From: Ceratodon purpureus | Lineage: Eukaryota > Streptophyta > Bryopsida > Pseudoditrichales > Ditrichaceae | Direction: 5' to 3' | Length of the DNA: 64,000 nt | Assembly (NCBI GenBank): GCA_014871385.1 | Contig: CM026428.1 | Span: forward strand, 10,694,583 to 10,758,582 | Shown here: positions 37,583 to 48,564 of the stretch, piece by piece | Numbering within the stretch: the stretch's first letter is position 1 | How the letters are laid out: each line of letters opens with the position of its first letter | Translations under genes and position numbers: made by a program | The notes under the pieces: model-generated | What the model was told of the DNA's origin: nothing | Databases searched by the model: none | The model's input: the letters and a program-made list of their open reading frames with translations, nothing else

Positions 37583-39607
37583 ATGGGTGTGAAGAGCTGC
37601 TGCCTCCCGGGTGCCGGTGAGTTGGGCATTGGTAAAGGAGCTGCTGCTTGTCATGCTGCCGGTTGCAGCGTGAAGCTGCAAGCAGACGTGAACTTCGACT
37701 CGCTGAGTATGGTCAGGCAGACCATGAATGGCGCGCTAGGTCCACGCCTGGTGAGCTTCAAGGGGTTTATCTCGCCTGCCCGGGAACTCAACCCAAAGGC
37801 GTTCCTGCCGCTTCTGCTCATGGCGGCACTGGGACAAGCTGCCAGCTTCGTCGTTCAATATGGCCCAGCTCTAGTTGCCTTTCTAACCACTCATGTGAAC
37901 CTCATGTATTTCTATTCGTCTGCAGCGATGGTGATGGTGTTTCTCGCCCTTTTGAAGCTATGGTATAGCTTCGGAAATCCAACCATCTACCTCGTCGACT
38001 ACGCTTGCTTCAAACCTAGCGATGAGTGCAAGATGACGAGCGAGACGTTCCTTGACTTGGCAGCGAAGTCCAAGTTCTTCTCCGAGAAGAGCCTCGACTT
38101 TCAGAGAAAAATCCTGACCAACTCGGGGTTGGGCCCCGAGACGTACGTTCCCTTGTCCATGCACTCAGAGCCGACGGACCTCACCCACGCGACGTGCATG
38201 AAAGAGATCCAGGAGTCGCTCTTCAGCGCTGTGGGGCAGTTGATGGTGAAGACTGGCGTGAAGGCGCATGACATTGGCGTGCTCGTCGTGAACTGCTCCA
38301 CATTCTGCCCCATTCCGTCCATGTCAGCCATGGTGGTGAACCATTTCGGGTTGCGGGAGGATATTGAGACGTTTCACCTTGGCGGGATGGGGTGCAGCGC
38401 GGGGGTGCTTGGGATCAGCTTGGCGAAGGATATGTTGAAGGTGCACAAGGAGACATATGCCATTGTGGTGAGCACGGAAGCCATTAGTGGCCTTCAAGGG
38501 TACACTGGTAGTGACCGGTCCATGATGGTGGGAAATTGCATCTTCCGGTGGGGCGCCTCTGCGGTTCTTCTCTCCAATAAAAGCAGTAAGCTTCCATTCC
38601 ATTAAATATTTCTTCGCAATGCACAAATGCATATCAGCTGAATGCTGCCTGTGCAAACTTTTGAGTTTTCAAATGTTTCAGACTTGAATCTCTACCAAGT
38701 CCACGTACATGTGGATGTGATAGATTAGGAATCATGTGGGATCCTTCATTTCTTCACATAGCAGAGGACTCCTCAGTACATCAAACGAATATCAATCTGA
38801 ATAGTCTCTATGCTATCGTATTCTAAATCAGAAGTTTCCTTCAGCTTAGGATTAAGTTTTGATAATGAAGGATTCAGAGTTGAATGCTTTGCCTCTTGAA
38901 AGTTGGAAAACCGGTTGAAGGGTCTAAGTGATGTGAAATTGAATACGAATGCAGGTGAGAAGAAGAGAGCAAAGTACAGCTTGCTACACTTAGTACGGAC
39001 TCACAAAGGAGCGAGTGACAAGAGTTTCCAGTGCGTGAAGAGCTTCCAGGATGCCGAAGGTATCATCGGAGTGTCTCTTTCACGGGAGCTTATGGAAATG
39101 GCAGGGGATGCTCTAAAGAGCAACATCACCACCCTTGCACCGAAAATCCTACCCATTACTGAGAAGCTGAAATTCGCCACGAATTTCATCGCGAGGAAGT
39201 TCTTGCACATGAAATACAAACCGTACACCCCAGACTTCCAGACGGCGATCGACCACTTCTGCATCCACCCGGGCGGCAAGGCAGTCCTCGACGGGATCGA
39301 GAAGAATCTGCAGCTGTCGTCGTACCACATGGAGCCCGCTCGGATGTCATTATACCGATTCGGCAACACATCCTCCAGCGCCATCTGGTACGAGCTCGCG
39401 TACATGGAGGCCAAGAACCGAGTGCGCAAGGGTGACATCGTCTGGCAAATCGCCCTCGGCTCCGGCATCAAGTGCAACAGCGCCATTTGGAAGTCTCTCC
39501 GCGATGATCAAGTCGGCCATTCCGCTAATCCTTGGCTCGACTGCGTTCACAGGTATCCTGTCTCGTTGCTCCCAACACCACAATCCGCTCGTCCCTCCGC
39601 TAATTGA
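37583..39607 (+). CDS. 3-ketoacyl-CoA synthase (FAE1/KCS family)
   Basis: Condensing enzyme of very-long-chain fatty acid elongation in the ER membrane; joins malonyl-CoA to acyl-CoA for waxes, sphingolipids and suberin-type lipids. Two exons, 37583-38585 and 38955-39607, join in phase 1 with GT-AG borders to give 551 aa. The ATG at 37583 sits in a good context (gccgccATGG). Two N-terminal hydrophobic segments (about residues 74-105 and 110-132) precede IYLVDYACFKP. Catalytic residues are Cys271 in GGMGCSAGV, His439 in FCIHPGGKAV and Asn472 in RFGNTSSSAIWYEL. The Cys-His and His-Asn spacings (168 and 33) equal those of Arabidopsis FAE1 (C223, H391, N424). The C-terminus has NPWLDCVHRYPV as in the family, then a short unconserved tail. 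Chain-length specificity cannot be read. Confidence 0.95.
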
Positions 39608-41031
39608 ATCGATCACCCTCTTTTCTAGCTAGCAGTCATCTTGCCAATGAACCTTGCAATTGAGTCCAATCAAGCCTACCCGGCAACTACAGCATCGATC
39701 GATAATGACTTCAGTTCATATTTCCGAATCGGAATTTTAAGGATATTTTGGTACTCTAAATTAAAATGCCTTGAAGTGGCCTATTGTCAATCTTCACAGT
39801 ACACACGAAAAGAGAAGTAATATATCTACAGATTCTATATCATTTCTAAACGGTGGATAGATATATATAAGGTGTTACTGCCAATTGCGGTTACGACCGA
39901 CACTTCTGTTGTAGGCTTCAGATTGCGCTCATATACATAGCATTCATTCAATATTTATGTGTGGGATCCCAAATGGTGGTCTCCGCTCATGCAGACTCTA
40001 GTCTACAATTTGGAGAAGTGTTGCAGTCTACTAATTATAAGCGATATTCCTATAATTTAAGTATCGACCTTGACTAGAAAGACTCTCGTAGCGGCATAGC
40101 CAGCTCATATCGTGTAACTTAAACATTTAATCTAGAGAGACTAGTCTTGGCGGAATAATCTTAGAGTTGCTCACAGATTATTGGATACTCATGTATCAAT
40201 CAATGCAGGTTTCTTCTCTACCTGCAAGATAATATATGGATCTTATGCACTTTGCTGTTCATTGCAATTTATTTGCAGTAATAGACTGGTTTGTTTTGGT
40301 GAACAACTGTTTTTCGAAACCTGCACTCAGTTTATAGAGCCTCAACAGTATGCGGCATAACTCAATAATTGTGTGTGTATTGGCTACACTCCAAAGAGTA
40401 AGTACAATATTCACAGGGGTCCTTTTCTATTTAATAAGGAAGTTTCACCAATTCATTGTAAATTTTAAACTGTGTCAAATCTAGTGGCGTCCCATACAAC
40501 TTATGACATGGTGTCTTGCACATTGATTTTTAAAATAGAAATGTTTTTGGGCAAAGACCTTATTTTTGTTTTATTTTCTATGGATAAGGTCAACGATTGA
40601 AGTGCAGAAAATTAAGCTCTGCTGTATGCTAACTTTTGTCAACTTATCTATGTGCCATGCGTCATAGGTCTTGCTGTTTGAAATGATGGAGGGAGAAAAA
40701 ATGTTACATCTGCAGGCGTACGAGTCTGACAGCTTAATATTGCAAATTAATCCAGATTCACACAAGTTCCAAGCATGAGAGTTATCGACAAAGAGGGTAG
40801 CCTACTAGCCATGTGTGGCATGTACAATACTCAGAATGCAGATGTGGACGTCAGGCTCTCATAAATGTTAACCTACCCCCGGCCCGCCGCCTCACTTCAA
40901 TATCGGAGCTCCATTGCTCAAAGTTGCTGCTGCTTCAAGTTGGTTTTTGCATCTGATTCACACAGTAAATTTGCTGTCTCATCAGTCCGATCTCGTGCGA
41001 AATTGTGTTACAATCTTTGCAACTGAAGACG
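39608..41031. other. Gene-free spacer
   Basis: Presumed 3' UTR of the synthase gene, then AT-rich non-coding DNA and the promoter of the glycine-rich protein gene. Nothing else is recognised. Confidence 0.5.
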
Positions 41032-42053
41032 ATGACAATGAGGTCGTCTGGAATGCCCCCTCTCTTCCTACAGCTTGTGGTGGTGGCTCTCGTTGTCCTG
41101 CTGCCAGTGGCCACTGCTGCACGTCGTCATGAGAAGAAAGTCTCAGCTGATGAGGTAAGATCGGTTCACTCCCTGTTGAAGTACCCAATGATGAATGTAG
41201 AAGCAAGGGTTGGTTTTTCACATCATTGATAAGACTAGGGTATTTCGATCATGCGGGACTCTGTCTTGGCCTGTATGAAGGTGTTGCTTGTGCTTGTTGA
41301 TTCACATAATTTGGCAGCGCTAGCTGTAGGAGATACTTCAAACTGATCTAGAGCTTGCCGATGCAATGTTTAAGCCGTGGTTTCAAATGTGAGTCCTACG
41401 TTGCATATGCACGTCGCACATGTTTCACCTACTTCGATGCAATGATCGTCTTGTAGAATTCCGTGCTGCAGCCCTAGGTAGTTCACCAATAACCACTTCC
41501 AAGATGTCTCCTTGTGATTCGGACCGTTGTATGAAGTTGAATATATGTGGATATGGATGCTCCATGAAGAACCCGGAGTAGAGTTTTTGATGATGAAGCT
41601 GGCTAACATGGAGGTTAACATGACTTGGTGCAGGAGCACCTAGTTGCAAAAACCATACACACAGGTCTCCCACCAGGCACGGGGGGTGCGGGCGGTGGCC
41701 CAGGCAGAGATGGCCAAGACGGCGCCCCTGGCGCAGGCGCTAGTCCCAAAGGCAAAGGATCATCATGCTCCTGCCATAGCCCGCCAGGGAAAGGAGGGAG
41801 TGGTGGTGGTGGTGGGGGCGGAGGTGGGGGCTCAAGTGGTGGTACTTCTGAGTGTCATTGTGGATCTCATGGCGGAGGAGGGGGTGGTCGAGGAGGAAGG
41901 GGTGGCGGTGGGGGTTCGGGTGGCGGTGGAGGAGGCGGCGGTGGTGGAGGTGGTGGAGGTGGTGGCGGTGGAGGCGGTGGAGATGGCGATTACGATTACT
42001 ATGGCTGGGCAGGCGGATGGAATGCTGAGGAAGACATCGGAGGAGAAAACTAA
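41032..42053 (+). CDS. Secreted glycine-rich protein
   Basis: Probable cell-wall or apoplastic structural protein. Two exons, 41032-41154 and 41634-42053, join in phase 0 (GAG|GTAAGA ... GTGCAG|GAG) to give about 180 aa. The first exon encodes a signal peptide: after MTMRSSGMPPLF comes a hydrophobic core ending VLLPVATA, with cleavage expected near AA-RR. Exon 2 starts EHLVAKTIHTGLPPGTGG, then a Gly/Ser/Pro segment with cysteines (SSCSCHSPPGKGG; SECHCGSHGG), a long poly-Gly tract, and an acidic aromatic tail (GDGDYDYYGWAGGWNAEEDI). Overlapping reading frames of the GGN-rich exon are by-products. A start at the second ATG (41038) is possible. The function is inferred from composition only. Confidence 0.75.
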
Positions 42054-45000
42054 AACCGTCACCAATTTTTAGCCTAGCTGGTAAGCATCATGCGCACTAT
42101 TTTCTCTAAGTTATTCCACTGCAAAATTTATGGACATCATGTTCTAACATCCAGCCTGATCCCTGTTCAACTGATCATGTAAGATTTCTGTGGGATGTCT
42201 CAGTTCCATGGACTCAACAAGGGTGTTTTACAAACCTCCATTGATCCAAGAACGACGACATAACTCCCTTGAATCTCCATCACTGCAAGCATGCAATGCA
42301 CCTTGAAACTCTTTTGTGATGGGAGAGCCTCGAGATTATGGCCTGGCTTTCAAAGGTTGGTGATCGATGTTGATACAAGTAGTGGAATTGTTGGAAGCAG
42401 TTCGTAGGAATACATATGATCGGTTGTGTAAACTTGTATGCGAGTAATTGTAGAAGAATCATACACCAGGCAAGTTTTTGTAGTTTTGTTTTCTTGGTTA
42501 TGTTTATGCTTTCCTGGACCTTTTTTTTTCAATGGAATACATGGTACGCAAAAGGACTGTCCTGTTGGTCACAACCTGAGGATGACAAAAGGGTATGTTT
42601 CTGGGTGGCCGGTGCAACCGTGCAAACGTTTGGGTTGGTGAGCACAAGAGTACTGGACTAATGCAGGACTAATAAGTTGGTGGATGTGACTGAGGATAGA
42701 TCGGTGGAGTGTTCAAGTTTGATTTTATTCTTATTTTTATCTTTGGCACAAATTCAGCAATGGAGTGTTCAATTGGGTGCCGTCCATCAGTGATGTCCTC
42801 AACAAGTGTCTTCTAATTTTACGCTTCTGAAATGTTGTCACAATCCGTGCTCCGAGTTCATGTTGGTTGCTTTTGGAGAACTCTTTAATTGGTGTTAGGC
42901 TGGCCTCATCCATTAATATGCGGAGGACTGCAGATCACTAGTTCAGATGCGGAAGGTATGGCAGTGTGCTACAATTGTGGTGATAAATATTTTGATGCAG
43001 ACCGGAGTCATTTCTGTTGAATGTGGTCCTACAGTACTTGGGATCAATCTGTAGACTAAGGGCCGGTTGAGACTATGCCCAGACCATGCCCAAACTATTG
43101 CCCAAACTATGCCCAAATTATTGCAGTTCAGACTATGAAAGTGTTGCCACTTAGAAATTGTCCATGTGTTTCAACCAAATAAATAAATAAAAAATGTTGC
43201 CACGTAGGCTCTTGATCAACCATGATGCCATAGACAGCCTCTCAAGCAATAGTTTGGGTCAAGCAAAATGCTCAACCCAAATTTCCGTAAAGGGGCCGAA
43301 CTTTGTTTTCATTGGTCTCGGCCTCTCGATATAGGTCGGTCCAGAAAAGTGACGGTCGTCCTCTCAACTTGGTCATAGTTTGAACCAGACCCTAGTACAT
43401 TCCTAGTGGTATACTGAAACCACTATATATTGTGGGCTACGATGTTTCTGATAGGCCTTCGCAATTCATATTTTTATATGGCGAGATATTATGGTATAAT
43501 AATCTAAAGAAAGAGAAACTTCAGTCTTCGAAAATGACCAATGTGAATTAAGGGTTTCTTTGTTCTTATTAGTAAACTATAAGCTAATAAAGTTCTCAAA
43601 TATTGCTACTTTAAGTCTTTGCAATTTTAAAAAAATATGTGAAGAAGGCGACGACAAAAAGTATGTATGTTCAAGATAAATTATAAATCTAACTTTTATT
43701 TGTGAACTTCACGACTGCAAGTTGTAGACTTCAAAGCCGCACTATTCATAGCCACAAAAACAATTCCAATTGTCTTGAATCCACGTCATTCATCCATCTA
43801 CATTGTATCTTAATTGTATTGTATTTTTCAAATTGGTATTTAAATCTAATTGAATACCAATTTATCAAGTTTGATGTTTTGTGTTTAAATTGAACATGTC
43901 AAAACTTCATTATTATTTGTCTTATTATATCAAATTAATATTAAAATCATATTGGGTAAAATGCACATAACCTAGAAAATACAAACTTTGGTTCTTTTTT
44001 CAAAAATATTGAAAAAACGCTCATTAAAGGTTTAGACAATATGTGATTTCTTTCCAATGCATTTTTCTATATAAATTCAAACAAAAATTTCATCACTTTT
44101 GTTCTAATGAGCACATTTGAAAGCTATTATTTAAATATAATACATTAATATCAAATAAATCAACACATTGAAAGTAAATAAATGTATAATAGGGTTTTGT
44201 TATACCTAGTACTCCTACTATGTTTGTAAGAATGATCTACATTAGATTAGGTAGATATCCAAATTACTTTATGAAAAATCCATATCAAGCATTAGTAGAA
44301 ATTCATGCTTCAAAAACACGTTAAATAAATTGCACTAGAGTCACTTTAGACAAGGTTGGAAAAAAATGACATTGACTTTTCATGTCAAAACGGACGCGTC
44401 ATTCTTGCGTCCGTATCATTCTGGACAACTTTTGCTTCAAGGGTAAATTGACTCTTTCGGATGCACTACCAGTTCGAGAGGGTACTCACTGTAAACACAA
44501 CACATTCTTCGACTCCAAAATGGTATACTCTATTGCGCACACATTTCTCAAAACTCCCGTAATGTTTACATACATAACATTTATAGAAAGATGGTTTTGA
44601 GTAGTTCTTTGTGTTCATTTCACTCCCTGTTTCCAATTTAACTATTGCCCAGTCTTCGTATGACACTTGTTGAAATCATAACGTTTCTCTCCCTCTTTCT
44701 CCACTGAGGACTATCATACGCAACTTCGAATGCTTTTCATCTTTGTGAACCATTCAAATTCATGAAGTTCAAGAAATACAATAACGTGTACAGTTATCAA
44801 ACTTGTTGTACACTTTGAAAGTCTTGACTCCAACAACTAGGAATGACAAAATCATACTTATCGAATACTAACAAATGAGGTTTATTAAATATCTTACTTG
44901 TGATTGTTTTGAGCTTTGCTTTACTTTGACTAATGGTCTTTCTCTACCTATGGAGATCTTCTACCATCATATGCTGAGAACATTTCCATCAAGAAATTAA

Positions 45001-46454
45001 GAGTCATATATCTCACGTCAAGGGCAGTGACACTTTTTTCATTTGTACTGCAAAAGTCGAAAATCTACATCTACATATTCCACCAGATAGGCTCTCTATT
45101 GTCCATATCTATAAAGCATCTCACTTCACATGGACAACTTCTGAAATGCTTTACTCGTCACTTACAACGTTTAAAAAATATTAGAGAGCTGCGATTATAT
45201 GAATCCAAACTATGCCGTAAGTTACTTAAGTACATAACACTATGTATGAAAGTTGGACGACAATATTTGATAGCATAGATAAATAGATCTGCGCAATGCA
45301 CTCTTAACACATGCAAGGAACAAGAACACGCAAACAACTCAATATATTTTATAGTCACTCTTTACGACGTACCTTCTGATGCATGTCCGGTTTGGTGACC
45401 ACGCTCTTGACGTTGTTGTCATCTCTATAGGCTTCATCAGCCGATATCCTGCAGAGAACGTTCTACCACTTCTCGTTGCTTTCTACACTATAGTGGTCGC
45501 CGTATTTGTTGTTGTCACAATAAGCGTTTTTTTTTTTTGGCGATAGACACTGTGGAAAAGCTAACAAAGTGTGTTCCCTCCAAAAATGGACCAATCCATG
45601 CAATCCCTTCCAACTTCTATTGCCAAAAGAAAAAAAACGTTGGTCACCTTGCGTGAAATCGAGCCCAGGATAGGTGTCATAATGCGTATTAAACTTTTCT
45701 CTTTGACACCATCAGTACTGGACAAGTTACTGAGCACTGTCTGCAGCATACTCTACAAGTTATATTTGTAGATTTCAGCTTATATTATGTTCACGGGGCA
45801 AAAGAGAATGTGATGACACAAAGCTTAGAAGACTTGGAAAGGGCTTTCCAAAATGTCCATATTTGAAATGACACTCACTCCTGAGGTCGTAGATTTCAAG
45901 CGTTCACTGCTCATTGTTGAAAGTGTTCTCAAATAGTACAACACTTGTAGATAAATGTGGAAATCAACAAAATTAAAATGTTATAAAATTCCTCCGTACT
46001 CAAAGATTTACATGCAATTGTGTCACTGCGAGGATTCAGAAATGCACACAATCTCAGAGAAGTAATTCATTACAGAATTTTTCCACTCACGGGACCACCG
46101 GATTGACATGACTTTGACACGTCACTATAGTCCGCTCCGAAATGTGCTGAAAATAATTCCCATCATTCTCTAAGTGGCAAAGGACTTAACGTGGATATCC
46201 TGTCATTTTCCTGGGACAACATTTCTACTAGTGAAAAGGGGTATTTAAGTAATTATGGACAAAACGCTCAATTATGGACTACTTTGCATCATCAGTAGAC
46301 GTCCAATTCATGTGTTATCCCTCAAATTTAAAGACAAAGATGTCAAATATTTATGAAAAAATGCATTCCGTTTACAAGGGATAAAATCATTTGAGTGAAT
46401 TTATTATCATACTGAATAGAGGACATCCCAGTCCCACTGTCATGGCCGAATCTC
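42054..46454. other. Gene-free spacer left of the palindrome-rich block
   Basis: AT-rich DNA. It contains one degenerate TIR element at 43059-43393 (listed separately) and homopolymer T near 45531. ORFs between 43702 and 45771 are short and without motifs. Confidence 0.5.
43059..43393. mobile_element. Degenerate TIR element, about 335 bp
   Basis: The left end AGGGCCGGTTGAGACTATGC and the reverse complement of the right end, AGGGTCTGGTTCAAACTATG, align with a few differences and one indel. An internal reiteration of CAAACTATGCCC follows the left end. No clear target duplication is seen. It is probably an old non-autonomous DNA transposon. Confidence 0.5.
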
Positions 46455-46474
46455 TCGGCGAGTGGCTGACTGAG

Positions 46475-46530
46475 AACCCTAAACCCTAGAAACCCTAAAC
46501 CCTAGAAACCCTAAACCCTAGAAACCCTAT
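46475..46530. repeat. Telomere-like interstitial repeats
   Basis: Three reiterations of a 16-bp unit, ACCCTAAACCCTAGAA, combine the plant telomere word CCCTAAA with CCCTAGAAA. This could be an interstitial telomeric remnant at the left edge of the block. It also matches the plant telo-box promoter motif (AAACCCTAA). Confidence 0.8.
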
Positions 46531-46742
46531 CCTTAGAAATCTATCTGTTCTAATAAAAGGAAATACTTGCTCTGCAAAATGTGGATCTGTGAAGTGAAGC
46601 GGGTGAAGGGAAGATCGTCGGCGACCCGCTGAGTGGACACGACTGCCAGGCATCTCACATTGGGGTGTCCGTCTGTGAGGACTCCGGAGTCGTCGTTTAG
46701 AATGAACAGTATTCACGGTCACAACAAATGGAAGTCCTTTGT

Positions 46743-46761
46743 AGTCGGCTGGCCGCCGACT
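46743..46761. repeat. Palindrome copy (loop TGGCC)
   Basis: AGTCGGCTGGCCGCCGACT: 7-bp arms around a 5-nt centre. First perfect-arm copy at the left side of the block. Degenerate copies precede it at 46455-46469 and 46618-46632. Confidence 0.85.
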
Positions 46762-46831
46762 AGGAGAGCCAACCTCTTCGTCACTGAACCGACCTCTGGA
46801 ATCTGAAATACATATAAAGATGATGTGGAAA

Positions 46832-47218
46832 TAAGTCCTAGTCCTCGTGATAAAAATGATGAGTAAGCTAGTCCTAGTCGGCTATCAGCCGAGTAGGAGA
46901 GTAGGGGCTACTAGTCCTAATGATGAGTAAATAAGTCCTAGTCCTAATGATGCAAATGATGAGTAAGCTAGTCCTAGTCGGCTACCAGCCGAGTAGGAGA
47001 GTAGGGGCTACTAGTCCTAATGATGAGTAAATAAGTCCTAGTCCTAATAATGCAAATGATGAGTAGGCTAGTCCTAGTCGGCTATCAGCCGAGTAGGAGA
47101 GTAGGGGCTACTAGTCCTAATGATGAGTAAATAAGTCCTAGTCCTAATAATGCAAATGATGAGTAGGCTAGTCCTAGTCGGCTACCAGCCGAGTAGGGGA
47201 GTAGGGGCTACTAGACTA
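46832..47218. repeat. 100-bp tandem repeat, about 4 copies, each with one palindrome
   Basis: Successive units are spaced by exactly 100 bp. The word AGTCGGCTATCAGCCGAGT (or TACCA in the centre) occurs at 46876, 46976, 47076 and 47176. Each is followed by AGGAGAGTAGGGGCTACTAG and preceded by AGTCCTAGTCCTAATGATGC-like sequence rich in the words AGTCCTA and GATGAGTAA. High identity indicates recent expansion. It lies 5' of the small ORF at 47392. Confidence 0.92.
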
Positions 47219-47310
47219 GGTCGACGTTGGCAATTAGTCGTCCAGAAAACCCTAGAGAAGTGGATTACTAGAACGTTTACCAGTTTACTAGACGAACTCG
47301 TCGGCTGTCC

Positions 47311-47370
47311 ACTGTAGAAGAAGGTCGCATACTGTAGAAGCAGGACGCATACTGTAGAAGTTAGTCGCAT
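47311..47370. repeat. 20-bp direct repeat, 3 copies
   Basis: Three 20-bp units, ACTGTAGAAG plus AAGGTCGCAT, CAGGACGCAT and TTAGTCGCAT, run directly before the small ORF and end 21 bp from its ATG. They follow a half-palindrome, CGTCGGCTGTCC, near 47289. Their position suggests a 5' UTR or regulatory tandem site. Confidence 0.8.
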
Positions 47371-47391
47371 ATTGTCCAATATTTTGTCGTT

Positions 47392-47913
47392 ATGGTGAGG
47401 CGTGGTAGCAATGTGAGACCACTGGGTTATCAGGAGTCACCGGCTGACCTCGAGGAGCTCCGGCCATGGTATAGGGCGGTGGTCGCCCGTTCTCGCAACA
47501 CCGCCATTCCACGTTTCAAGTACATCACACGCCTTCTGCAGCCAGGTGCGGTGTGGTTTTGGAGTATTGCTCACACCATAGAGTTGTTGGAGATCGCTGA
47601 CGCTTCCGGCATCGCCTTCCCACTGACATTCGAGGAGTCCGAGGAGTCTGAGGAGTCCGAGAGTGTTGGCAGCATTCACTTCAGCCACACAGGGGAGGTG
47701 TCAACGCAGACCATGTCAACGGCAGGGTGGCTCCGCATTGTTGGCGAAGCATACGACAACTTGGAGGGTGCTGGAAGTCGGTGCTCTGGCCAAGATCAGT
47801 GGTGCGGAGGGAACGCAAGCCCGCAGTCCACGTATTCGTCGTTTGGATCCGTGCATCCATCCGTCGATACTGGGTGTAGTGCTGTCCGAGCCAAGTCTAC
47901 TGCGAAGGACTGA
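47392..47913 (+). CDS. Small hypothetical protein of the palindrome-rich block
   Basis: Function unknown; 173 aa from the ATG at 47392. Residues 18-78 (from PADLEELRPW to ASGIAFP) resemble the minus-strand protein encoded at 12418-12888. This is followed by a short acidic repeat (EESEESEESES). The C-terminal third is low-complexity and could be read-through past an unrecognised splice donor. The upstream region carries the 100-bp palindrome array and three 20-bp repeats. It is the leftmost gene of the block and is transcribed toward the end of the minus-strand transposase-like gene. Confidence 0.55.
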   Translation: MVRRGSNVRPLGYQESPADLEELRPWYRAVVARSRNTAIPRFKYITRLLQPGAVWFWSIAHTIELLEIADASGIAFPLTFEESEESEESESVGSIHFSHTGEVSTQTMSTAGWLRIVGEAYDNLEGAGSRCSGQDQWCGGNASPQSTYSSFGSVHPSVDTGCSAVRAKSTAKD

Positions 47914-48225
47914 TCGCTTCATGGCGTTGGCGACCATCTGCAGCTTTTTGGTTTTTTGGCTTTAGGGTGAATTACTGTGTGTTAGAACTGTCCAGCTCGT
48001 TTTCAATAGAGCTGCTTCACACACTCGGATAGTTGTAGAATTCATGGTTAGTATTTGTTACTGAGGCTTTAGGAGTAGTGGCATCTCTGATGTATACACA
48101 ATACAAAGTAACATGTAAAGGGCGGAACACTACCGTTGTACTCCGATAAGAATATAATGAAATGGATAAATATTTTTTCCCAGTTTCTCAAAGCGCATAG
48201 TGGTTCTACCAATGTTGTGGAAAGC

Positions 48226-48356
48226 GTCGGCGGGCAGCCGACTAGAGTAACAGTGTCCACCGTAAAAATCACAGGCCATACAATATAGACCTGCCTCACA
48301 AAGTCACCGTTCATGATGCTTATCTAACATGGTTAGAGGCATCGGCGGACAGCCGA
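48226..48356. repeat. Two palindromes between convergent genes
   Basis: GTCGGCGGGCAGCCGAC at 48226-48242 and TCGGCGGACAGCCGA at 48342-48356, in the spacer between the small ORF and the end of the minus-strand gene. Confidence 0.88.
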
Positions 48357-48547
48357 CGACCACCGAAGAAGGAAAAGTAAGGTATCAGAACAACAAATAG
48401 AAGACAAAGCGTAATACATGACTAGTATTGGGTCAATGGTAGAATACAATTCTTATTCGAGGGAATCACAGTGTTTACAATATTCAACTATAACGTTTAC
48501 AGAGGAAACCATCACTAGCTACATCTTCTAGAGCTAAGATCACAATC

Positions 48548-48564
48548 GTCGGCGGGCAGCCGAC
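48548..48564. repeat. Palindrome touching the stop codon of the transposase-like gene
   Basis: GTCGGCGGGCAGCCGAC. Its last base is the final base of the TAG stop codon (48566-48564) of the minus-strand gene, so it forms the start of the 3' UTR. Confidence 0.9.

Noticed and set aside
41625-42072. Several long overlapping ORFs in the glycine-rich exon
   Set aside because: GGN-rich sequence keeps all frames open. Only the frame joined to the signal-peptide exon makes sense.
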